A stretch of 64,000 nucleotides of DNA from Chondrus crispus (taxonomy: Eukaryota > Rhodophyta > Florideophyceae > Gigartinales > Gigartinaceae). Position 1 is the stretch's first letter; each line of letters starts with the position of its first letter. Where the stretch lies: NCBI RefSeq assembly GCF_000350225.1, contig NW_005178601.1, positions 162,275 to 226,274 of the forward strand, read 5' to 3'. Shown piece after piece: positions 8,768 through 19,634 of this stretch. The notes beneath the pieces are model-generated. The model saw nothing but the letters and a program-made list of their open reading frames with translations, ran no database searches and was not told the origin of the DNA. The translations under genes were made by a program, and so were the position numbers.

Positions 8768-10031
8768 TATTGAAAATGTGCAACCACATGCTGTTATCTG
8801 AAAAGGTCAAAATCGAGTGACACGTGTACAGGACTGCACGGTCCGGGCGCTCTTACCCATATCACGACATGACACGTGTAAAATCCCAGATTTTGGGGTT
8901 CCGGGGACGAGAGTGGCCTCTCGGAGGGTCATGCAAATTTGCATAGTTTTGCCAAGTGGAACCTTGGCCCGTAGCACTATAGACTACACAGGAAATACTG
9001 CAATTCTATTGGCCCTCAGGTCTAATGCTGCAAATCTATTGGTCGAGCGTTGTCCACGTGTGCGTCATTGGCCTTGTGATGTACTTTAAATGGCCTGTAT
9101 ATGCCATAATTACGTTGTTTTGGGGGTTTCAAGTGGTTTGCCATGGTTGTAATGGGTAATTGCATGGGGCCCCCGGGCGGGACACATGTATGCCGTGTAC
9201 ACATGTACACGTCGCCAGGTAGATTCGTGTACGTACACATGTACACGCATCCAGGTGTATGCACATGAGGGTTTACAGTTTTACAGTGTCAGACTGTTTG
9301 CGATCCTGCGCGTGTCCGAGTACAGTACATGTGAATCAAAAGTACAACAAGTACTTCTCGCGAGAGGAATACAGTTGTGTGATTATTCCGTGTACGCGTC
9401 ACGCTGTATGCGAGTCTTGCGTGAGCACGCGCCGTTGCACTGTGCTCTCGTCATGGTGCGCCGTTGGATGCAAGTTCATGACAGTACTCGTGTGATTTAC
9501 ATGTATTCTCATGTGAGTTGTGTAGAAAGTCTGGATGCACATTGTTATAACTTGCCATAATTATCTGACAGTGCTTGGCGAAATTAGTAAGGTGAGAAAC
9601 AAGGATACGTATGGCGATTGTGATATGAACGACGTTTGCGTTGTTGGAAATAGACAAGTGCCAAGTTGTTCGTTGCACAACAATGAAGTCTGGCATGACT
9701 GGATGCAGATTAGTAAGGTAAGAAACAGTTGCATGCATAGGGCCATGGTTTATAGTCATTTGGAATGTGTAGAAATAGTTGTGAGCTAATAGTTACGAAT
9801 CGATTCGTGAGGTGGAAATCGAACAGTATGGTCGGGCCACAAGAGGACCGCGCTTGGTCGCGCATAGTAGAGTATGGTTTACTGGGAGTCGGAGTAGAGC
9901 GATAGTGTAGCACTCGAAGTGTATAAGTATCGCAGGAAAAGGGCTTCAAAGTAAACCTCGGCACCAACTCCTTCACTCACAGACATCAACCTGCCTTCCT
10001 TCTTTCCCTTGCCCCTCCGAACCTACCATTA
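8768..10031 (+). repeat. B1 3' LTR (LTR-B)
   Basis: 1,264 bp, the same length as the 5' LTR and colinear with it; starts TATTGAAAATG and ends CCTACCATTA, followed by GAATC. Confidence 0.95.
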
Positions 10032-10933
10032 GAATCTACGAGCCACGAAGGCAACATCTCCATATCGTTCGTGTGCGAAGCTTTCGACATCAGACATGTG
10101 AAGTCGACGCTGTTTACAACCATGTCGGGATCAGGTTTCTGTGTGACAAATGCAGATTGTTTCCGCTGAGACATACGCGGTTTATATCCGCTAGGAGGAG
10201 CCGGGCGACGCCCATTCAAATCCTTTCCCCAGCAGCGGGTTGCCGTATGGCCTGTATGACCGCAGTTCGTGCATTTGTAATCGTTTATGTCCCGATTGTT
10301 CGGGGCACGATTAACCAGAGCCGATGTCTGTGAGGAGCTAGACTTCATGTTTGCTCGTTGCTCTTCCTGCAGCAGACGACTTTTCACAAAGTCCAAACTG
10401 AATATCGTTTCCTCATTACCGAGAGCATCAAGTGCAACGATGAGAGCCTCGAAACGGGCAGGCAGACCGTTGAGCACTGCCATGGCCATCTCCTTGTCAT
10501 CGATGTTTACGCTCATTGACTTGAGGATGGCTGCCAGCTGCTTGACACGATTGATGTATGCAAGCACCTTTTCACCGGAAAGCATCTTCGCAGTGTAGAA
10601 CTCACGACGTGCAGCTAGTTTGTTCAGCAAAGTGTGCCTCTCAAACACGTTGACAATAGCTTCCCACATCTCATGAGCAGTATCAACATCACGTACATGC
10701 TCAAGATGCTCATCTGATAGGGAGAGACCAATCAGTGCTTTGGCTTTACTGTCACCTCTGATCCACTTCTTACGCTCTTCCGCGCGTTCCTCACTTGGAA
10801 CTCTTCCCTCAACGATGTATTGGTCAACATCACGTAGAGCAAGCAGAAGTTGTATTTTCTGCTTCCACACGTAGAAGTTAGAGTCCGTCAGTTTGTCGAT
10901 TCTGATGGATCCTCCTCCTCCTTGATCTTCCAT
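10032..10933 (-). pseudogene. B0 gag and start of protease
   Basis: Minus-strand frame starting with ATG at 10933 (MEDQGGGG). It holds the whole gag region, here with the usual Trp in FYVWKQK, and the CCHC knuckle. It runs into the protease up to LVDS, where B1 interrupts it; the frame resumes at 1765. No other break is visible in this part. Confidence 0.93.
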
Positions 10934-11105
10934 TTTAGTGCAAATAAACTTCAAGTATTCGAAAATCCGTTCGGGGATCCCAAGCCGTTAACCGATAGTC
11001 AACACAATGGCAAGCCCACCCGTCTAAGAAGTTCGATATGATTACTATGAAGTTGCACTAGGAGAAATTTGCGAACAGATATGTGAATTTATTTGGATGG
11101 AATCC
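10934..11105 (-). promoter_or_regulatory. B0 leader segment before gag
   Basis: Counterpart of 4079-4250 in B1, including the block shared with family A (about 10971-11022) and its GTTAAC palindrome. Differs from B1 by only a few bases. Confidence 0.5.
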
Positions 11106-11777
11106 CTAACTATTCTGTTCACAAACTACCTTCAAGTGTGCCGCACCGTTCTCGTGGCACTTCAGGTGCCCGTGAGACTCAAAGACGCGATTGCAAGGGA
11201 TACAACGCGGAGTCTCCTTAGCGTTGGCAACCTGAATGCGATGAGACCTAGACTGAATGTGGTCGTAAAAGGCCTTCGCACTATTGCCACTAACGCTGCA
11301 CACTTTACAATACCGCTTATACCGCGGGCACACCTTACGATTCCTCTTGCGCTCACGCTTGAACTGCTTATCCGCGAGAACAGCCGCTTTCCGAGCAGAA
11401 AGTCGATGCGTAGTTCTCTTTATTGGTGCGGGAACAGAGCGCGGAATACAAGGAATCCTATATGGTGCGCAACTCGAGGACGGACCCGGAATCGCGAGCC
11501 GAGGTGAAGGTTGATCCTCAGGCTCAAGCACCTCAACGGATACGACCTCCGATGTCCGAACCGTTCGACCGGTGACCAGCTTCCCAGGCGCAGAGCGCAC
11601 CGGTACTAATTCCAGATCTAACACAACCCCGTAAAAACAGGTATTCACAATAAGGAATATGAAGATAATCGTCAGTAACAGATTTTGGAATTATTGCTCT
11701 TAAGAACCACCAAAACGTGCAAAGACAATCACTTAGATGTGTAGGAAATGGAAAGAAACTCAAAACTTACTTTGCAT
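11106..11777 (-). CDS. Double U1-type zinc-finger accessory protein, B0 copy
   Basis: Second copy of the family B leader gene. ATGCAAA at 11777-11771, intron 11770-11618 with GTAAGT donor and GTGTTAG acceptor, exon 2 11617-11106 ending in TAG. Both C-x2-C-x12-H-x5-H fingers are intact and the frame has no stop. In exon 2 the single internal ATG of B1 is GTG here, so a non-spliced start is unlikely. Differences from B1 are scattered substitutions only. Two open copies at about the same divergence as the LTRs suggest the protein matters to the element. Confidence 0.72.
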
Positions 11778-12116
11778 GAGAGAACGAAGAAAAACCAAAT
11801 GCAAGATTGACGACGACGGCGGTAGCGGGAGCGGAAACGAAGACGAAGACCAAAGACAGAGACAGCAGCAAGAACCACAGCAAGAACAAAAGCCAAACTA
11901 AGAACGAAGACAACGAAGACAGCGGGGGCGATGACCAAAACCAATTCACACAATAGAGCAAGAACGACAGCAGCAGCGAAAACCAGAACCAAGAACGACG
12001 GCAAGAACGAGAGCGACAACGACAGCGAGAAGACCAGCGGAAAGAACGACGAGAAACGGCAGCGAAAACGACAGGGACAACGACAGCAGAAACAACGGAA
12101 CGAGAACGACAGACTC
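11778..12116 (-). other. B0 5' leader, low-complexity part (split by A1)
   Basis: Simple TCGTT-like sequence, counterpart of 3044-3406. It breaks at 12116 at the A1 insertion and resumes at 19592-19620. GACTC at 12112-12116 and 19592-19596 is the A1 target duplication. No gene seen. Confidence 0.75.
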
Positions 12117-13010
12117 TGTTGTTATTCTACGACCACATGCTGATATGCATGACACACGACGACAGGTATGACACGTGTAAAATCGAAAACACTCGGCGTT
12201 ACGAGCGGAGCAAGTGTGATTTTCAACGTGTACACGTGTACTTTCTGTACACCGTTGCACTCTACAGTACTTCAGGAGCAAGTTTGGTTTTCAGCGTGTA
12301 CACGTGTGAAATATGTACACGGTTGCGGTGTACAGTACAATCTGAGCATGTTTCATTTTCTCCGCCCGACACGTGTATGACCTGGACACATGTCCTCATT
12401 ACACTGTCGGACGCGTACAGTACGCCTGCAGTCTTACAGACAAAGTGTAGAACCTTGGTGGCGGGTGCCTGGCACGTGCCAAAGGTTTACCGCGTCCATA
12501 GAGTGCAGCACGGCTACAGCAGGACACAAAGATACCGTTGCGCGAGTTTTCAATTCGTAAGGCAAAATGTGCACTGTTGTAATTGACAGCGGACAGGACC
12601 TCACGAGAGATTCAGATTCATAAGGCAACGTGTGCGCTGTAAACAGTCCTTGCAGGATTGATTTGAATTCGTAAGGCAACGTGTGAGCTGTAAACGTGCC
12701 TTACGAATTTGTGCCACGCTGGATTTGGAATAGTAAGGGAATTTGTGCTTTGCTGTGCTTTGTTGTACTGCCTTACTAATTTCTCCGTCATGACAGTGCT
12801 AATTCGTAAGGCGGTTTTCTGTTATGTTTGTTGGGCCATCGCCAGTTTGGCTGAGTAGCAAGACGGGCACATGTGTTAGAGCCAATACATTTGTAGTATG
12901 TGTGTCGTAGTGTTTGGTAGTAGAGTTCTAGAAGATTGCAGAAGTGTATAAGTAGTGCCAGAAGTTGGCGACTCAAAGTAAATCGGTACCCAATCCTTCA
13001 ACTTCACCTC
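12117..13010 (+). repeat. A1 5' LTR (LTR-A), 3' end deleted
   Basis: Begins TGTTGTTATTCTACG, with TATA at 12947-12952. Compared with A3, about 75 bp are missing at 13010/13011: the last ~45 bp of the LTR, the primer site and the first leader bases. Without a primer site this copy can no longer start reverse transcription. The loss must postdate insertion. Confidence 0.88.
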
Positions 13011-14176
13011 CGCTGTGTGAGTGCTTGTTCTCAGTTTCTGCTGCCGTTTTCGTGTTTGTTTCTGCTGTCGTTCTCGTTTTGGTCCCCGCTGTCGTTCTCG
13101 TTTTGGTTTCTGCTGTCGTTCTCGTTTTGGTTTCTGCTGTCGTTCTCGTTTTGGTTTCTGCTGTCGTTCTCGTTTTGGTTTCTGCTGTCGTTTCCGCCGC
13201 CGTTTTCATCGCCGCCGTCGTTCGTTTTGTTCTATCGCCGTCTACTTGCTGTCGTTATCATCTTGGTCGTTCGTCTCCGTCTACCTGCTGTCGTTTCAAC
13301 TTGGTGGATCTTCTTCGTGTCTGTTGCAGCTTGGTCTTGGCAATCGTTGTGTGAGCTGTGGGTGTAGTCCCTAGTCGCCAACGTACCATATCAATCCAAG
13401 AAGACTGCCCTTCGATCACGCCGGTGATCGTCGTAGCTGCCGATACCCTCGCTCTTCGTGAAAGGCTTGTGCCATTGGAAATCTGACTTGAGCGAGGGTC
13501 CGACCAAGAATCGTCGAGAGACGAAACACTGATCCTCGGGGAGGATCACAGTGTACTGGTCTAGTCGATCCGCACTCTGCCTTCGGGAGGTGCGTCGGCG
13601 GTGTGGGTAACGCTCTCGGTATTAGCCCTATAGGTACGACTTCGGTCCCCTGGGTGAAGAGAATACGTGCCTAAACACTGAACCTCTCACTATACGTGTA
13701 TAAGGTCGCGTACCTTGATTAAGTTCGCACGGAAGAGGGTGACCCTAGGCGTGATTGTGAACAAATCACACGAGTACGACGAAGGCAGTTTCATTCTTGT
13801 GTTGTGGGAAATCTCATTGGGGTAGTACCGTATCAAGTTTGGACAAGCCGATTTCGGTTGCAGGGACCGTTCGCAGTAGTGACCAAAAGTCCTGGTTCGT
13901 CTACAGGCAAAGTGTTGTGCTTACTCGTGGCACGTTTGATTTAGTTCACAGTCGAAAGACCCGCACTGGCCGACATACAGGGGTAGCGCCCTAAGGCATT
14001 TTTAAGAAGAATACGCTTGTTCCACTCCGCCGGGAACAAGCACCAAGAACGTTTCCGAGTAATCGCTACAAACTTCTTATACGGGTGGGCTTGCCATTGT
14101 GTGGACTATCGGTTAACGGCTTGGGATCCCGGAACAGAAGACCTTGTATACTCGAAGGGTACATCCATTCGGCGAA
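13011..14176 (+). promoter_or_regulatory. A1 leader: 24-bp tandem repeat and structured RNA
   Basis: From 13061 to about 13190 a 24-bp unit (TCTGCTGTCGTTCTCG and TTTTGGTT) is repeated a little over five times; A3 has about three. From 13441 on the leader is conserved with C1 and A3. It shows hairpins: ACCCTCGCTC with GAGCGAGGGT, a cUUCGg-capped hairpin at 13571-13594, GAC-UUCG-GTC at 13638-13647, and CTTGTTCC/GGGAACAAG at 14016-14040. The block shared with family B follows at 14081. Short frames here are broken between copies, so I call no gene. Confidence 0.65.
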
Positions 14177-17100
14177 ATGGATGACCAAAGCTCTGGATCG
14201 GTCAGAATCGAGAAGCTGACCGCATCTAACTTTTACATCTGGAAGCAGAAAATCCAGCTACTGCTTGCTCTCCGAGATGTCGATCAATACGTTTTTGATG
14301 ATATCCCGGAGAATGCGACGTCAGATGACCGGAGAAAATGGATCCGTGGTGACGCAAAAGCAAAGGCAGTCATCGGACTCACGCTCTCCGATGACTACTT
14401 GCAACACGTGCGAGGGTGTAGCAGTGCGAAAGAGACATGGGAAGCAATTCTGAATGTGTTTGAGCGTCATACTTTGCTCAACAAACTTGCCGCCCGTCGC
14501 GACTTTTACACTGTATCCATGCTCCCATCCGAGAAAGTGCTCGTGTTCATCAATCGTGTGAAGCAACTTGCTGCCAGATTGCATTCAATGAGTGTTGAGA
14601 TTGACGATAAAGAAATTGCAATGGCTGTGTTGAATGGCTTGCCTCCACGATTCGATAACTTGATTGTTGCTCTTGACGCACTTGGCAATGAAGATAAAGT
14701 GTTTGGACTCGAGTTTGTGAAGAGTCGTCTGCTGCAAGAAGAACAACGAGAAAGCATGAAGACCGCTTCTGCTTCATCACCACATGCACCTGCACTTGTC
14801 AATCGTATGCCTATTCGACGCGATATGAAATGTACGAATTGCAATAGACATGGGCATACTGCAGCGCGTTGCTGGGGCAAGGACGTGAATGGGCGCCGAC
14901 CTGCACCGCCAGATGGGTTTCGGTCACGCAACACTGGCTTAAAGCCAAGTGCATTCGTTTCTCGAGATGACAATTCTACTGCTGCCTTTGCGGAGAGTGA
15001 CTTTACTTGCTTGCTTTCGACTTCCACTCCAGAAAAGAGGGCTGCAAACGAAAGGTCATGGCTTGTCGATTCCGGTTGCAGCGCTCACATTACGTTTGAT
15101 CGCTCTTTGTTCGTTACGTATGAACAGATGCAATCTGGATCAGTCGAGATGGGCACGAAGGCTAGAGCTAATGTCGCTGGGCGCGGCGAGGTCGAATTCA
15201 TGTTGAACGTCAACGGTAGTCCCCATCCTTGCAAATTGTCAAACGTTTTGCATGTCCCTGATTTCGGATATTCGCTACTGTCTGTTAGCCAAATGGTTTC
15301 GAAGGGTTTGCAAGTGTCATTTGAAAATGAGAAATGCCGCGTTACTGCAGGACCAACTGTAGTTGCCACAGCGAGTCTAGTTGGGGATTTGTACATACTT
15401 GACGTCATGAATGAAACCTTTTCTGCTCACGTAGTTACCCTGCAGACGCTACATGAACGCATGGCCCATGTTAATGTACAAGGAATCGCATCAATGATTC
15501 ACAATAATGTGGTAAGTGGCATCAACGTTCGTCAAAGCGATGTGATCAGTGCAATGAATCCGAAGTCTGACAATCACTCTCCCATTTGTCCTGCGTGTGT
15601 GTTTGGCAAAGCAACGCGATCAGTAATCCCAAAACAGCGATCATCGTCTCGAGCACAGAACTGTCTTGACTTGGTACATTCTGACGTTTGCGGTCCGCTC
15701 GAAGTACAGTCCATTGGTGGTTCGAGATACTTCATTACATTTGTAGATGATCACTCGAACTGGGTAGTTGTGTACACGATGAGAAATAAATCTGAGGCGT
15801 TTGCAAAATACAAGTTGTATGAAAAGTTGGCTCAAACCCACACTGGTCGCAAAGTAAAGGTGCTTCGCACTGATCGAGGGGAGAGTACTTGTCGACGGAA
15901 TTCAAGTCGCATTTAGATTTAAACGGTACGCAGCATCAACTCACAACGGCGTACACCCCTGAACAAAACGGTGTTGCTGAACGTTTAAATCGAACTTTGA
16001 TTGATCTTGTCCGCTCAATGCTTTCTCATAAACAGGTCAGTAAGCGATTCTGGGCCGAGGCTCTTGCCACTTCGGTATATGTACGTAATCGAGTTACTTC
16101 ACGCGCTTTGCCCGTTAATACAACTCCGCACCACATTTGGATGAATTCCACTCCAAATGTTGGCCATTTGCGAGTATTTGGGTCAAAGTGTTGGTATACA
16201 TTACCAAAATTAGAGCTCCGTAAGCTGGACTTGCGAGCGCGTGAAGCGATGTTTCTTGGGTACTCGCAATGCAGTAAGGCATACAAACTTTGGGACGGAG
16301 AGTTGAATAAAATTGTTGTGTCACGGGATGTGAAGTTTGATGAATCGACATGTGGTATGCATGACATTCCTGCACACGAAGGTGATTCAATCAACTCTGA
16401 TGTTGACGTTGTACTGCTCGATGGCGACAATGGGAATACAGCTGATACCCCAAATACGGATGAGGTCGGTTCTGAAGAGGATGAAGTTTCGGAGGAGGTT
16501 CTTGAAAACGATGGTGCTCATTCTGTAAGTGAGAATGATGAATATGAAGATGATGTACCAACTACCGTCGAAACTCCGAATGTCACCCCTCCAACTCCGA
16601 CTCCAGCTGTGCGAAGATCGTCTCGAGTCAGCAGACCTCCCGAATCATGGTGGAGGAGCAACTTTGCAGCTGCTCTTCTTTCACATGCGCATGTCGCTAT
16701 TGAAGGTCCCAAGACTTTCAACCAGGCAACCAACGGTCCTAGAGCTGCATTTTGGCAGACCGGCATTGACAAAGAACTTGCCTCGCAGACTAAGAATCGG
16801 ACTTGGAAACTTGTTCCTCGATCTGAGGCGTCAAACATCTTGACATCTCGATGGGTTTTCAATGTCAAGCAACTGCCTGATGCAAATGGCAATATAGTTG
16901 AAAGTGCAAAAGCCAGACTTGTTGCTCGTGAATTCCAGCAAGTGCAAGGTCTTGACTATACTGAGACATATGCCCCTGTCATAAAGTTTACCACTATTCG
17001 TCTACTTCTTGCCTTAGTTGCTCATTACGACCTCGAACTTCATCAGATGGATGTCGTAACTGCGTTTTTGAACGGCGACTTGGATGAAGACATCTACATG

Positions 17101-18285
17101 GAGCAACCCGAAGGGTGCATTGACAAAAGCAAAAGTGACCATGTGTGCAAACTTTTGAAAGCACTTTACGGTCTTAAACAAGCACATCGTCAATGGCATG
17201 CCAAAGTGGATGATTTCTTACTCGGTGAATTGGGATTTGAGACTTCACGTAGTGATCCTTGTCTCTACATTAAACGCATCGGTAACACTATCATGCTGAT
17301 TGCACTTTATGTCGATGACTTGTTACTCGCTGGTAGTGATATCGGTGCCATCAAATGGATGAAGGGGGAGCTTAACAAACGGTTTGAGATGAAAGACCTT
17401 GGTGAAGCAAAAGTCTGCATTGGTCTTGAAATTCAAAGGGATCGCACCGCCAAGACATTGAGTCTCACTCAAACTAAGTATGCATCAAAAGTGCTTGAGC
17501 GTTTTCGAATGTCAACGTGTAACCCTTCTCTGACTCCAATGGAACAAGGTCACACAACCACGATTTCAACCGAAAACGACTCCGAAACAAATGTACCGTA
17601 TCGTGAGGCAGTGGGATCCCTGATGTACTTGATGGTTGGCACTCGTCCAGACTTGGCATATGCGATTGGAAAGCTTTCTCAACATTCTGCCAACCCATGT
17701 GAGTCACACTGGGCAGGTGTGAAACGGGTAATGCGATACGTGCAAGGGACTCGAAACTTACGAATCGTGCTTGACAATAAATCTAAATCGCCGGAGTTGT
17801 TCGGCTTCAGTGATGCTGACTGGGCCGGTTGTTCAGACTCTCGCAAGTCGACCAGCGGATATGTTTTCAAGTTCTGCGGTGGAGCGATCAGTTGGAGTTC
17901 CCGGAAACAGACTGTGGTTGCAACTTCGACGTGTGAAGCTGAGTACATTGCACTATGTGAAGCGTGTAAGGAGGCGACTTGGTTGCGTCAAGTGGTTGCT
18001 AATGTTCTTGGACTTGATTCTGATCCCACGATTGTGATGGGGTGTGACAATGCAGGGACTATTTCGTATGCACAGAATGAATCGGTCAACCGTCGTAACA
18101 AACATGTTGATGTGAAATACCACTATGTACGAGATGCAATTAAGAGAAACGTCATTTCTTTGTCACATTGCCCGACCACTTCCATGCCTGCAGATATCCT
18201 GACGAAAGCACTTGGACGAGTTCTGTTCCAGAAGTTTGTAGAACTTCTAGGGCTTGCAGTAGCTACTTCTGGTAAAAGCATGTGA
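14177..18285 (+). pseudogene. A1 gag-pol polyprotein, one-base frameshift
   Basis: Starts at ATG in MDDQSSGS. Approximate positions: gag 1-210; CCHC knuckle 218-231; protease 297 in LVDSGCSAH (normal DSG); integrase HHCC 425-471 and DDE Asp 502, Asp 565, Glu 595; an acidic linker near 740-800; RT with YVDD near 1044; RNase H with SDADWAG and CEAEYIA; stop TGA at 18283. One G is missing from the GGGGG run at about 15877, inside the integrase just after the second catalytic Asp. This splits the frame into 14177-15916 and 15889-18285. Complete length would be about 1,369 residues, as in family B. Confidence 0.94.
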
Positions 18286-18296
18286 TCGAGGGGGAG
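18286..18296 (+). promoter_or_regulatory. Polypurine tract of A1
   Basis: TCGAGGGGGAG directly before the 3' LTR. With the stop codon it reads TGATCGAGGGGGAG, identical to a sequence inside the integrase gene of A2 and A3. Confidence 0.85.
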
Positions 18297-19235
18297 TGTT
18301 GTAATTCTACGACCACATGCTGATATGCATGACACACGACGACAGGTATGACACGTGTAAAAGCAAAAACACTCCGCGTGACGAGCTGAGCAAGTTTGAT
18401 TTTCAACGTGTACACGTGTGGTTTCTGTACACGGTTGCACTCTACAGTACTTCAGGAGCAAGTTTGGTTTTCAACCTGTACACGTGTGAAATATGTACAC
18501 AGTTGCGGTATACTGTACAATCTGAGCATGTTTCATTTTCTTCGCCCGACACGTGTATGACCTGGACACATGTCCTCATTACACTGTCGGACGCGTACAG
18601 TACGCCTGCAGTCTTACAGACAAAGTATAGAACCTTGGTGGCGGGTGCCTGGCACGTGCCAAAGGTTTACAGCGTCCATGGAGTGCAGCACGGCTACAGC
18701 AGGACACAAAGATACCGTTGCGCGAGTTTTGAATTCGTAAGGCAAAATGTGCACTGTTGTAATTGACAGCGGACAGGACCTCACGAGAGATTCAGATTCA
18801 TAAGGCAACGTGTGCGCTGTAAACAGTCCTTGCAGGATTGATTTGAATTCGTAAGGCAACGTGTGAGCTGTAAACGTGCCTTACGAATTTGTGCCACGCT
18901 GGATTTGGAATAGTAAGGGAATTCGTGCTTTGCTGTGCTTTGTTGTACTGCCCTACTAATTTCTCCGTCATGACAGTGCTAATTCGTAAGGCGGTTTTCT
19001 GTTCTGTTTGTTGGGCCATCGCCAGTTTGGCTGAGTAGCAAGATGGGCAGATGTGTTAGAGCCAATACATTTGTAGTATGTGTGTCGTAGTGTTTGGTAG
19101 TAGAGTTCTAGAAGATTGCAGAAGTGTATAAGTAGTGCCAGAAGTTAGCGACTCAAAGTGTATCGGTACCCAATCCTTCAACTTCACCTCATCAACCGTC
19201 CTTCGAATCCCCTTTGCCCCGCTGACCTACCATTA
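18297..19235 (+). repeat. A1 3' LTR (LTR-A)
   Basis: 939 bp from TGTTGTAATTC to CTACCATTA. Three degenerate repeats of 61-69 bp near the start each carry CACGTG (18352, 18413, 18481, with a fourth at 18550). Between about 18730 and 18990 are several TTCGTAAGGC motifs in both orientations, including a 13-bp stem at 18847-18887. TATA at 19127. It is followed by a primer site and TRIM sequence instead of flanking DNA. Confidence 0.9.
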
Positions 19236-19591
19236 GGTTATGGGCCCAGATTTACGCTACCATTCGTGAGTTCGATTCTCACCGGGTGCACTTGAGCGGC
19301 GCAATGTTTGTTGTTTGTTTGTGTCACACTTGGGAACGTACCTGCCTGTGTGTTGTGCAGTGACCTGCCCCGTGTGTTTGGCGTCCCCTAGTCGAGGGGA
19401 AGTGTTGAAATAGTGAGCGCGCCCAAGGGGACACCAAGAAGCCAGCGCCTGTGGCCTAGTGGTTTACGAATTTTTGCGGCAAATTTTTCAGACCTCGATT
19501 TTAACATCAGGTTATGGGCCCAGACCCAATCCTTCAACTTCACCTCATCAACCGTCCTTCGATTTCCCTTTGCCCCGCTGACCTTCCAGTA
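19236..19591 (+). mobile_element. TRIM body and LTR joined to LTR-A end (chimera)
   Basis: PBS 19236-19249, TRIM body with perfect T-arm (19266-19282), TRIM PPT, one TRIM LTR 19403-19509, a second PBS 19510-19523, then a repeat of the last 68 bp of LTR-A (19524-19591). The junctions fall at the shared GGTTATGGGCCCAG. Template switching between a family A RNA and a TRIM RNA in one particle would explain this; recombination in the genome is the alternative. Confidence 0.82.
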
Positions 19592-19634
19592 GACTCATGC
19601 AGTGAAACGACAGCGAGAGACTGGGCCCATAACC
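19592..19634 (-). promoter_or_regulatory. B0 leader start and primer-binding site
   Basis: GACTC target duplication 19592-19596, then B0 leader, and the primer site on the minus strand at 19621-19634 (CTGGGCCCATAACC as written). Confidence 0.85.

Larger units (their letters stand above)
1766..10031 (+). mobile_element. Copia family B element B1, complete apart from TRIM insertion
   Basis: An 8,266-bp element with two 1,264-bp LTRs (1766-3029 and 8768-10031), primer site, 5' leader with zinc-finger gene, gag-pol, and a polypurine tract. GAATC flanks it. By eye the LTRs differ at roughly 18 to 20 positions (about 1.5 per cent), so the insertion is not brand new. The only gross lesion is the 382-bp TRIM in the RT-RNase H linker. 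B1 landed, in opposite orientation, in the protease codons of another member of its own family. Confidence 0.95.
12117..19591 (+). mobile_element. Copia family A element A1 with chimeric 3' end
   Basis: Flanked by GACTC. Order: 5' LTR 12117-13010 (its end and the primer site deleted), leader, gag-pol 14177-18285 with one frameshift, PPT, 3' LTR-A 18297-19235, then a TRIM body and LTR, a second primer site, and a second copy of the last 68 bp of LTR-A up to 19591. The duplication proves one insertion event for the whole. The terminal TRIM segment therefore belonged to the integrating cDNA or was added inside it later. Confidence 0.9.

Noticed and set aside
18317..18766. Recurring ~100-150-codon frame in LTR-A
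   Set aside because: Usual start is TTG, length varies by indels between copies, and it overlaps the CACGTG repeat block; a by-product of repeat conservation.
18847..18987. CRISPR-like array from TTCGTAAGGC repeats
   Set aside because: Repeats are about 10 bp, irregularly spaced, in both orientations, and inside a eukaryotic LTR.
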